DNA of 64,000 nucleotides, from the NCBI RefSeq assembly GCF_051020765.1, contig NC_134934.1, positions 3,410,001 through 3,474,000 on the forward strand. Reading direction: 5' to 3'. The notes beneath the pieces are model-generated. The model was given only the letters and a program-made list of their open reading frames with translations, ran no database searches and had not been told where the DNA came from. Position 1 is the stretch's first letter; every line of letters starts with the position of its first letter. The translations under genes and the position numbers were made by a program. The stretch comes from Lasioglossum baleicum. Lineage: Eukaryota; Arthropoda; Insecta; Hymenoptera; Halictidae. Shown in pieces: positions 17,341 through 29,086 of this stretch.

Positions 17341-20300
17341 TTGAATAGCAATTTCATTGAATATTTAACTATCCGCGGCCACCTGTCAATAACGCGTGCA
17401 GTGCCGCCAGAATCGACCAAAACTGGTCGATTTTTCCTCTCCTCCTTTTCTCCTTTCACTATCCCATTCCAGCGCCATGATCATATACACTGGTCACGTA
17501 TTAGTATGGTCATCAGAGAGGGGGTAAAATGTATTCCCCTCAATTTCCCCGATCTGGCGGCACTGCTGCAGTGCACAGGTCTCGCCAGGTGTTGCGCATC
17601 GCGACGGAGGTGCGTGCTGCATGAAAGGGAGGTTGGTGGGGAAGCAGGAATTTGAGAGGCACCAACCGTTCCCACCCTTGCTATATGCGTTATTAAAAAA
17701 AGACATACGAACGAGTACTCTGCGGAGCACGAAAGAATTGTAGCGGGAAGGGAGCGGGACAAGAGAAAGGGGGAAAGGACATATGAGTGGTCAGACTTCT
17801 TGCCCCGTTCCCTTCCTGCTACAATTCAAATCTCACTTTGATTTCATATGATTTTTTCAAATACTGTATCTTGAAGCGAAACGGGGCTTGCGAAAGCAAC
17901 ATAACGTACAGCTATTTATACGGATCAAATGTAAATAATTTAAACCGTTTACACGGCTTTTAACGTCGCGTTCATTCAGCAGCAACCGCTACCGTGGCGT
18001 TAAATCGAGCGAGATAAGAGCGCATCGTACTTCACGAAAAAAGATAATTTGCACGTCTGTTGTCTTGAACGACTCGCGGCTTTGAAAACTATTATCTGTA
18101 ACTAATAAATCTGCAAAGGATCTATGTATCTTGGGAAAACGCGAGCGATTCGCTACACTGAATACGGTATGATAAACAAGCGCGCCAAAAATAGCACCGC
18201 GAAATATAATCGTCTACCTACCGGAATTCAGGTGAACGAAGGTGGAAACACGCATGTTGTGTATAGCGATGTGGACAGCGATTCTTTTCTTTTTTGAATC
18301 GGTCGTTTATGGGTGGTCTAATTCATTCTGAAATGCACTGGAAAAACAAACACATAAATGGATGAAATAAGAATGAGTGGCAGAGAAACGCAGAAAACTG
18401 AAATGAAATTTTCCTCTCGTAAGACATTGATAAAGTCTCGGAAAAAGACTTCTTCGGTAGCAACGAACAAGCCTATAGTCTCGCAGTAATTTTTGGCTGA
18501 TATCGTTTCGACTGTGTTTGATTCATTAATTTTTTTCTCCAGAGAAGTTCAATGATATTGGAACGTCTATAGGTGTACTAATTGATGCGATAAGAATGGA
18601 TGACAGGAAAACGCGGGAAACCGAGATGTCGGGGAAGGGCAATGTCCTAAGCGGTTTCGGGCGCGGTTCTTCTTAATGAACACGCGGCGATGGGTGCCGG
18701 CTTAACCAAAGTGACGCAAAGGGAAGGAAGTGGAAGAAGAAGAGGGCGGGTGGCGTCGTTTAAATTTGGAGCGGCGCGCGCTCGGAAATAGCCGTTTCTT
18801 TCCCTCTCTTGTCCTGTGTACGCGATCCTCTGCCCTCGCCCGGTTCCGCGTGGTTCTTTCCGATCTTCCGATCCTCTTCGGCGACGGACAGAACGACCTC
18901 TTTGCCAGAAATCGCCGGAAGTGACGCCCCTGCCAATCGAAAGCGTCGCTGCTGAAACAGCACCACACCGAAACAAATGAAAAATTATTTTTTTTACACA
19001 GTAGACATATTCGACAAAAAAACTGTGTTGAAAATAAAGAATAAGTAATGGAAACTTAACTGTATTAGTTCGGAGATATGTGTGAAACGGATCTAAAAAG
19101 TAACATTCCTGATTCTCGAGAAATTTACGATATTTAACTAATGTGCAACATCGTGATTATAAAATTGCATCTCTCTGGTTCTTATTTTGCGGCAGCATTC
19201 GCGTGTGTCGCAAAATTGGTTAATTTTTGGATCTGGCCAAAGACGTTTGGCTCGAAAATCAGCCAATGTCGGGAAAATGAATAAATCGTAGTTTCTGTTG
19301 AAAATACAGGGGCCAAGTTTCGGATTTAGGACTGAATCAGCGAATCCAGTTAATTCTTCTTTGGAATGTTCAGTTGAAATTCGCATTGAACTTTGCGTGG
19401 CTTGCTCGAAAATGTGACTCTGCCAGTTTAAATGGGACACAGAGAATAATTATTCGCGCAATTTGTGCATAGTTAATAATAGCATAATTTCTAATTCCGA
19501 ATGTGGACCAGCAACATTATCGAGGGCGAGAATTCTCCTCTCGCGCAATAATGCTGATTCCAAAGTAGATCTCTGCCGAGACTTTAAACTTTAAACGGTG
19601 ATCACATTTTCAAGCGATGCAGACTCAACGATCAACGTAAATTAGAGAGTGGCAGCTTCCTTGTTACAATACGAAGCCCGGCAGTTGTTGACAAGCGAAA
19701 ATCGTGCAATGATGTCTGTCGACGTGTCCGACATTACTGCTTAGACCGTGGGGACTGTTGACAGTCGCCTCTACACGGCAATACAGTGAGAATGTGGCAA
19801 CATTGATATATTTTGGTAATTCTTTTCTAAAGATAAAATTCGACGAAATCTGCAAACCCGAGTTACATCGTTCAAAAATAGTAGAGAAATCTGTGAGTGT
19901 AACCTTTTGCCCTTTGAAAGTTCTCGATGATATACATATAATACGAATGTTTCAAGTTCGGTATTAAAAAACGCGATAGGATCCAAGGCACGGTGGGAGC
20001 TTGTTACCGTATCTGATTTATTTGCAGACGTCCGACGAAAGCGAGCCCCATCAGGCTCGAAGAATATAAGAAGTAGCGGGCCAAGTGGATCAAACGCGTT
20101 TCTGCTTCGAGTAGTAGAAGTTTATCGACAAATCGACTTATTCGTTTCGCAAATTTTTAGAACGAGGACATATTCGAGAAATCATCTGGGAACAGCTTTA
20201 AGTATATATCTGAAATTATAGAAGATCGAATGTTCTCTACAATCCACAATCCAGTTATGATTTATGATGCGATCGAATCGGTGGATGAACACGTTCTTTA

Positions 20301-23300
20301 GTTACGATATAGTTTTCTGGAGTGTCGAATTTCGTTGTTTGAAGAATTTTCGTCGTTTCCTGTTCGTGTTCCGGGTTGGGAAATGTGACCAAGTCCGGTG
20401 AGAGGGTTCGATCGATCGGAAGTCGTAAACCGGGACGAAACGCGACTTGTTTGTTTTCCCGACCGGCGGCATTCGGTACGGATTTATGCATTCGTATAAT
20501 TGGCCAGATGGCTCCCAGTTTTATTTCGGTGACACTAAAATATTACGGTATCCGCTTCCCCGTGTCATTCTACGTCTATTTTTGACCGGCAGAAGCTTCT
20601 AGGGGCGTTCGACTCCTCCATTCCATCCCGGCGCGCGGCGCGGCGGGACGAGAGTCTAACTTTCTTCTTCGTTGTCGTTGATGCTCTAACACTCTAACTC
20701 TATGATGTCTCCATTCAGAAACGCCGGCCGTCGCATCGCCCTACCATTTGCAATTGTCAGTTAAAAGCGAATTAGTACTCGCAAATGGGAGGATCGCGGC
20801 ACTAGATCTCGTTGATCCGTGGCTCTGTCATGGCCGAAACTTGACGCTCTTCGAACTCAAAGGACTCCCTCCCTCCCTCCCTCTCTCTTACTCTTGGCGC
20901 ACGCTATTCCTTTGGAATATGACATCCTAAAGTTCGGTGTTTAAGTTAAACTTCAAAATTTCGGATTCCGCGGAATCATGGACGCACGTCAACGCGGTCG
21001 CGTTTGATTAATTCATCTACTTCCTCAACGCCTGAAATTTAGCGCGACGAACGAGCAGAGCACAACGCGCCATTAATCAGCCGTGATGGCTGACATTCTT
21101 GTACATACCATCGAAAATATTGAGCATTGTTCTCCTTGAGTTGTTCGTTAATACTGGCCCCCGCGTCTTGTAACTGTGAGTGGATATTAATTATCCGATA
21201 AATTGAATTTTCGCGCTATTAATATCCGAGCGTGATTGGACGGGGAGGACACAGTGATGGAACATTTCAATGTGCATGCTGAAAATGGCGAGCTATTGGC
21301 GTTACAGATGGTTCTAACATTTTATAAAACGGCCGTTGTCAGAGTTATGTAATCTTTGCACGTTTTATTGCAGCAGCTGACATGTTTTTCGAGTACAATT
21401 GTTGCAGGGTTTTAATCCGTTCTTTTACTTTAACCGCGCGCGTAAAGAGACTATCTACGATAGACGAAACAAATCTTTCCACGACAGTCCTCGCCAAACG
21501 ATCGAAACCAGGAGTTGCAGGAAGATTCGCGAGGCGCTAATGAACAAATAACAAAGTGGTTGAAATACGTTGACGTAGGTACTGGAACGGGCGAGCCTAA
21601 TTGAAGCGCACCGATGGCAACGCTCCTTTTTCTCCGCGACGAGGCCAAGATTGGTCGCGGTCGTTGCCTATTAATATCGGGGGGTATATTTCAATTAATC
21701 CAAATAAATCGGCACGCGACGAGCGCCGGGGCGCGTGCGTCGACAAGAAGAGGAACGGGGAAAAGAGACGGTCGTCGAGGCGCTTGCGCGAAGGGCGTCG
21801 CGACGGCCGCCGACGCCTTCGTGAATGAAACCGTCGCAGTCAGTTCGCATCAAGGCGTCCACCCTCGCTTCGACTTTCACGGAGTTTCTAATTACCCGTT
21901 CGGGGAAGTCGTCCAGTGACGTTCCACGGGGATAAATCATTGGACCCGAGCGAGTTCCACGCCGTTGTTCGCGAAACTATATCGCAGGTACGTTCCGCGA
22001 ATTTCAAACTCGGCCGAGATGCAACAGTTTGCCCGCTTGCGCTTTCGAATCTCGCTCGCGACGCTCGCGCCCTTTCGGAGGCTCGTCCGGTGTTGGATAT
22101 CACTATTAAGGGTTGAAATATTTTCAACGCCCAGGAGTATTCCTTGGATTTGTTCGATAGTAACTATTTATCATCTCGTTCATGAACAAGTATATCAAAC
22201 TACAAGATAATCGTATACAAATCAAGTATGCAGGAACTAAATCGTAAAATGGGTAAATGGGAAAATAAAAAATAGGACGAATATTCTTATTAACCCTCGA
22301 AATAAGAGCAGAAACGAAAATTTCGTGCAAAACGGCTTCTCGATTGCGCTTGTATTATATGTTAAAGAGTTCTCCGCGCATAAATATTCATTGTATTAAT
22401 TATCTGCGTCAATGTCGCCAACAATCTTCGTTTCAATACACGAAATGACAAATCATTCTTCACCAGCATGTCACAGTGTCGAAAAATTCCTTTTTACAGA
22501 AGCCTTAGGAAGGGGGGGGGGTTTCGGGTCGGATTTTTATTAATTGAACCGCGCATAGCATGAATCGTCCGAAGTTTGCTAATCTCCGATGATCTACGAT
22601 TCCGAAAGCCTCTTCTGCCGTCTCGGACGAGGATTCGGTCCGATCGCTGCGGACAGTGAGTAATTTCGTGTTGACTGGCCAGTTGTGTGGGATAATTGAC
22701 GAGCGATAGAATCGTTTCGCGAAAGAAGATGCGTACGGACGGGGAACGATGGATGCATTTGCATATTCAATTTATATTCGCGGAGGCTACGCGTGCCGTG
22801 ATATACGGCGACCCTTTCGTGTTTACGACGTTCATACGTCACAAATATCCGGGATATCGCAACCGGTTCGCTGAAATATCACAATTCCCCAGTGTTCGCT
22901 CAGGAATAGACCGAGACCGTAACAGAGAAGCGGGGATAAAAACGATTGCATTTTTACCAGGTTAAATTAAAACGAGGGCTAATTAAATTCGTAATAATCT
23001 GGATTGTATTCTCATCGAAAACTGAGAAATTTTCCCAGAACTTTTCGAAACCGCGTTTGTAACTGAAATTCAAATTAAACAGTATTAATATACAATAAAT
23101 CTGAGCCTAATTTTTCATTTCACATTGATACAATTACATTTGATTGAATGTCCAATAATTTGCAAGTGCCTGGCGGAATATTTTCTGACTGTAATCAGCT
23201 TCCAACAGCCTTCTCTCTCTTCGGTTAGCCTTCATTACGAACTCTATGTAAACAGCTGTTATTTTCGCCAACGTAACGTCAATCGAAAATCGTCTTACTT

Positions 23301-24948
23301 TGAAAACAAACAAACGGCCGATCTGTTTCAAGCTCCGGGGATGTGCGTCCAATTTTGCGTGGCATTTGCAATTATTGTCTTTGGCCTCGTGACGACACCA
23401 GGTTTCCGTTCCTGAAACTGTTCGCAGCAAAATTATTCCGATCGGGGACGTCTCGGCGGAGTGTTCCACAGGTCAAAGTTCGCTAAATGCGGCGTAATTC
23501 GATCGGATAAGTCAAGCCCGTCGTTAAATGTTCGAACGCGATTCGACGGATTAAACGTCCGCGAATCCGGTTGGATCTGATAATCGAAAATCTGATCGAA
23601 TTCGCCGGTGGTCTACGGTGGCTGGAGACGGATTCGAAACCGTGTAACTGGCAGCCGCCGCGTCGCGTCGGGATATTTTCTTTCCAGACGATCGCGCGCG
23701 CTGACGGAACATATTTGCGATTTCCGCGGGAACGCGCGCCGCGGCGCCAACTCAAACAAACCGAGCGTCGCGGCTGCGAGGAGACGTGCGGCAGGGGTCC
23801 GACGGAGAACAAATAATTCAGCCCCTGAGCAAAGCCAGAGTAGAGTCCTTCGGCTCCGACGTTCCATCTCTTCGTTATCAATCCCCGTTCCTGAGAATTC
23901 TCTTTAGAGACGTTTTTTTCTAAGCCAAAAGATTCCTGGATAGGTTACGCAAGGTTAATAAATTTATTTTGCAAAAAGAGCGATAAAATTCTTTGGAACG
24001 ATAAAACACCTTCGCCGGAAGCGCAGCATTAATTGTGACGCGAGAACGGCTCGCACTTTCCTCGCGGGTCAACGTCCACCGAATCGACGCTACGCGACGT
24101 GTTAATTAAATTCCAACATCGCAGTGGGCCGCGTACCTCCCGCCTCCCGCCTCTCGCGGTTTCATAATCATTTTAATGTTCCGCTGTCCCTCCGGAAAAC
24201 GCACACGTCGGCGCAGAAAACAATCCTCACGGGTCCGAGCGTAATGGATTCTGAACGTCGCCGAAAGAACTCCGGTTCGTCAGCGAATTCCCTTATCGTT
24301 CTCAATAGGCGCCGCGCCGCGGCCAGCTAATTAACTCGACGCTCGACAACGTCATAGCTCAGCGAGATACCTATCTCGCAATTACGCCAATCCTCTCCCC
24401 GTTGGCGTCTTCAATTGTACTAATTTCCAGTAGATCGCAACGCCGCGTCGTGTCGTAGAGCTTTTTAACAAGGAATCGTATATCAGGGCCGAGACATTGG
24501 ATGATTAGATCAGCGGATCAACGGCCGGCCTCTCTGACGTATGGTATCGCGTTGAACGTGCAAATTAGCGAGCACGGTTCACTGCTAATTGTTTCAACAC
24601 TCGCTTGCCACCGGGAGAATTGTCAAGCTGAAATACGACCGCTAGCTACTGCGGACCTCCTTCCCGTCGCTCATACTATATTCGACGATTACCACCGCAA
24701 CAACCATTCGACCACCCTCGGCATCGCTATTACTAATTTCCGGTTACCTTCGCGATCTCGCGAAACCATTTATTGTCGGATTGATCGAAGACGTTCGCGA
24801 TGTCACGCAGTAGCTGATTAATTAGACCGAATTTTCCTGGTTTTTATTTCGATCGTACTGGAAAACGTCTGTATTAATCGCAAGCTACACCCACATTTGT
24901 TCCTTTCGGTAACAATTTGAATTTTCCGAGTTCGATAGGTGCACGAAT
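17341..24948. other. Gene-free CpG-rich interval I
   Basis: Many overlapping ORFs in several frames reflect the high GC content, not genes; none shows a domain, splice-linked partner or conserved motif. Visible structure: a palindrome TCGACCAAAACTGGTCGA near 17413-17430, the strong hairpin at 17735-17827, a CCCT repeat (20862-20885), a G run at 22511-22520, and GC motifs at 20635-20647 and 24308-24324. Nothing else recognised. Confidence 0.4.
17735..17827. repeat. 29-bp imperfect inverted repeat (93-nt hairpin)
   Basis: Bases 17735-17763 and 17799-17827 are reverse complements with three mismatches around a 35-nt loop (arms GAATTGTAGCGGGAAGGGAG and CTTGCCCCGTTCCCTTCCTG at their starts). It could be a tiny MITE or a small-RNA hairpin; the stem is short for an animal pri-miRNA. 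Confidence 0.5.
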
Positions 24949-25467
24949 TAAATAATATTTAAATAAAAAAAAAAGTTTTAATATACCAAGTTTTTTAAAC
25001 GGACTAAAAAGTATAAAATAATTTTTCGTAGCCCCGTACAGATTCCTAACCCCATATAGATAGTCCTGAAAATTTGTAATCGTGACTTCTCTTTTAATAG
25101 CTATGAAAAACTTGTAAGATTTAAAACGGAAAACATGGGGCTCATGCAATAGATAATTGATGCATGAATAGTTTACCTAAATCACTAACAATTTTATTGC
25201 ACTGCAAATGATATGAACTGTTGTGTGAGTTTTCTCAACGGCCGCTACTCTCTACACTCCTTACTATTATCTTGCGCCCCACGTTTTTCCGTTTTAAATC
25301 TTACAAGTATTTGCATAGCTATTAAAAAAGAATTCACTATCACTTTTCTGGACTATCCGTATGGGCTTAGGAATCTGTACGGGGCTAGGAAAAATTATTT
25401 TATACTTTTTAGTCCGTTTTAAAAATGTGGTATATTAAAAAAATTTTTTTAGTATAAATATTATTTT
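24949..25467. mobile_element. Fold-back element with ~190-bp inverted arms
   Basis: Left arm 24949-25140 and right arm 25277-25467 are imperfect reverse complements throughout, around a 136-bp centre. Shared blocks include ACGGACTAAAAAGTATAAAA, CCCCGTACAGATTCCTAA, and AATCTTACAAG / CTTGTAAGATT. The similar peptide translations of the two arms are a by-product of this symmetry, not a gene. No target duplication was recognised. Confidence 0.7.
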
Positions 25468-28400
25468 CTGCTTTTTAGTCTTGTGTGTGTGAAATTTTTC
25501 AATCGATTCTAAACATTTTGATGAGATTATAACAGAGACATGTAGTAAATTTCAGGTTTATTTCAGTTTGGCATATCGAAAACAAACGCGAGCGGTTGCG
25601 AGAACGAACAGCGGGCGTTCAGACGGTTTACCACAACGTACGAAAATTCAAACGAACTAAACGTGAGTTGGCACAGTCGGCCCGGGGCGGCGCGCCAATT
25701 GTCTATTGGCCGATTGTGGCAACTCTCGTCCAGGTCGCGCTCTGATTGGTCCGTGTTTTTCGTTAATAACTGCTAAACAAAGCCGCGGATAACATTTTTG
25801 CAAAGGAAAATGTCGCTTGAAATGGTCTCAGGAACCACCCCCTTTCGGGAAGTTCACAAATTTTGGAACATCCTGTATAGGGTGAGCTTTCAATTTGGAA
25901 GACTACTGCTACATTTTCGTATGCGTGGTCGCCCCCGCGCCACCTAATCCTAACTAATTCTGATCGCATAATTCTTGCATTCTATATAGCCGTCATATAT
26001 CTCGAAAACTAAAATCGTGCGGCGGTAACATGTATAGGAAAAAGTTGTTCAAAACGTAGAAATCTATAACATATCTCAAGATGATCGAAATCTGAGAGGA
26101 AACCCTTGTTCTAAATAATTACCAATAAAACTGTTCTGCATCGATCGTAATGTAAAAAATTTGTTACTCCCTTTGGTCCCGTTTGAATAAGTCGTTGCTA
26201 GCGCGCATCGATGCATCGATTTTTGTCAAAAACCAAATGTACAGGATAGGTTTTCAAAGTCGTACCTACCGTAGACCCTCGTTCGATGCCGTCATAGAAT
26301 CGTGAAAGATGAAGCATCTGAAATCCGTGACTTTGCCAGATTCGGTAGATCCAGGGTTAACATCAACCCCGAAGTCCCGGAGTCGTCTTGAGAACAGGTT
26401 TGACCAGTTAGCTGCCGGTCAGTTATCTGGACCGAGAGTCATAAAACGCGACTCAGTAATTCCATCAACCGGAAGTGGTGCGTGGCCTGGGTACCGGTCG
26501 GATCCGCTTGACAGGAGTTTTCTCGGAAAATCTAATTAAGCGACCGAAAGCGAATGGCATCGGTGCGCGGCCCGACGTCGTCGTTGCTAGGTCCACGCAG
26601 GAAGTCGTCCGCGGTCCACGTCCACCGGCCAGCATATTAAAGGTTCATAGCGAGAGCCGCGTGGATATGACTGAGTGTTATATAAGGCGGTCTTAATATA
26701 GCGGGAACACTCTCTGGATCCACGCCATGTACCTGGTAGCCGCGAGTGCTGTGCATAACGTATGGACGATGCTTGTAACCGCCGCGCGAGCGTAGAATCG
26801 GCCCCCCGAGAAAGAGGAAGGACTCGGATCGTGTGCTACCACGACGAACCCGAAGAAGAGTGGAGACGTGAGGATAAAACGAGACGAGCATGGTAGAAGG
26901 CGGGGGATGGCACGGTGAACGCTCGACAGATGCGTGTAATTTACTATCGCATTAGCCCTCGTGTATCTGGGAAAAAGGAAGTCATGCGTGGCCTTCGAGA
27001 GAGGAAGTCTCGGAAACGCTCGGATATTAATCCCCCGCGGTTTGGGATTATTAAATTGTAGCACGGGAAGCTGTCGTTTGCATTGTTTTTCAGCCTGTCA
27101 GGGATTTTCGCGCGGAAAATCACCAGCCATAAATCGTCAACTTCGGCGCAGCGGCCCGGACTTTCGGGAATGTTTCGCCGAATTTATATTTCGCCGGGCT
27201 GGATCACGCACCCTGAAACAAAATACTTGTTTTTTTTTTCTTGGATTGCAAAGGCATACTTTATGTAAGAAAAATACAGATGATTGCGAAACCTCGTAAA
27301 CAGTTGCAGAATGAGAATTCTCCACCATCATCGTCGAATAAATCCTTGCCATAATGTAGTCTGAAACAATTTTTCGAGAAAACAGCAGAGACAATTAGCA
27401 CATTTGCTTAGTTTCCCCACTCGTTCCACTGTGGAATTGTATTTGTGTTATAACGATTTTTAATTTATTTTATATGTGATACTTTATTTGATGATTGCAA
27501 CTGGTTATTGCTAGCGTTCCGATGTCGAGAGAAGTAGAATCAACGAAGTCAAGGCTGCTCGCTTATATACCAGTTCTTTACATTTAAAAATACGCCCTCT
27601 CGGCAGATAGAACCCAGTTTTCACTGCGTTATCGAGATTGCAAAATTAGCACGACTACTTACAGAAATGTAGCGTCTATTTTTAGGACTGCTACAGTCGG
27701 TCTCGCATTTTTCATTCGGCTACACTTTCAAGCATTGCTATCTCTTCAGTCTTAGACTCGCTTTTACGTAAGCGTGCTGCTATCGTACCCCCCGATAAAG
27801 ATGCTCGCAACTCACGGAATAATTAGACCTCAGAGGTTTTAGATGCTGGTATTTCGATCTTGTGTCTTTGGTAAATATACAAATTCGATGTTAGCGAAAA
27901 CGAGGGCACGAAAAACAAATATTCTATATTTCCGATTTGCTTTCGCATCGATGTTCTATAAAAAAGTACGCGGCAAGGTTTCTGGGTGGTGTTTAGACGT
28001 CACTCAATACCGATCAACGATCAAGTTATTCTCAGTAGAAACGGCGCGCAATGGTCAGACGTATTATCGTCGATTGTTCACTGTTCACCTGTCTTGTTCG
28101 AAACTGTACAAAAATATTGTCTGATATGTGTCAGAGTTCCGTGCAAATATCGTACTTTAGATATTCTGCAAAGATTTTGGGCAAATTGGGAAAACTTCGT
28201 ACGATTTTTTTATGAATTTGTGCTCTCGGTAGAAACAGTGAATACCGATCAGATCGAATGTCATCAGAATTAGACTTTCGACAAACGGATTAGACTCCCG
28301 CTAACTTCGTACAAAAATTTGCACTCCGGTGTTCCGCGAACTGATCAGGCGTCGGAGAACGCGAAGCGGCTTTCGCAAATTCGATTTCACTGAGCATTAC

Positions 28401-28905
28401 GCGAAACCCCGAAGTTTAGGTTAACCGTGCGCACCGCGCGTAAACAGAGTTACGATTAATCCGCTCGCACGGTGACATGTCCTGCAGGACGCGTCGCGTC
28501 GACGCTTCGATAAATTTATGATTACGAACTGTCGGGAACTTTCCGGCGGCATTCCTCTGTCACGAGTCGACGGCGTCCTACCAGCAAGTTTTCGCGGTGC
28601 CATGATTAATCCTTTCGGCATGGAACTCGGGGAACTCGACTCGCTGCTCCCCTTATCTTTTCCTAGTGAAACTTATCAACCGCCCCGTATCATAAATCTA
28701 GCAATAATGGCATACCGACGCGACGGGCAGGTGTGTACCCGATCCTGCCATAATATAGTTAATTTAATTTCTTAATACATCGTGGATGGCAATTTTATAA
28801 TATTTTATTTTATAAATAATTGTTACAAGTACACAAGCGAGTGACAACATATTTTTTGATAACCGTTTCCTATGACGCGTCACGCCGCGAATATTCACGT
28901 ACCCA
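25468..28905. other. Gene-free interval II with a probable dispersed repeat
   Basis: 25560-26270 reads like an old repeat: it has the phrases TTTTGGAACATCCTGTATAG (about 25862-25881) and TATATCTCGAAAACTAAA (about 25996-26013), both common in insect interspersed repeats. Two CCAAT/ATTGG motifs lie at about 25693-25755. The rest is CpG-rich unique-looking DNA with no supported gene. Confidence 0.35.
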
Positions 28906-29086
28906 GTAAGGGTGGATTTATAGTGGAGCTGCGAGCATCGATGATAGCGGCGCGGTGAAAAGAAACCAACATTCGTGACAACATTTCGACACATACTAAT
29001 GAAAAAGTACATATGTATTTTCATTGTTTTTCTTTTTTTTCACCGCACAGCTCACCTCGCTGCTCCACTATAAATCCATACTAAGG
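28906..29086. mobile_element. MITE with ~45-bp imperfect terminal inverted repeats
   Basis: The left end (AGGGTGGATTTATAGTGGAG, from about 28908) and right end (GCTCCACTATAAATCCATAC, to about 29082) mirror each other, and homology continues inwards to the GCGGTGAAAA / TTTTCACCGC blocks. About 180 bp, no ORF, no clear target duplication. Confidence 0.6.

Noticed and set aside
18647..18976. Cluster of overlapping ORFs around 18.7-19.0 kb
   Set aside because: Four frames are open at once, which is expected of CpG-rich DNA without stops rather than of coding sequence.
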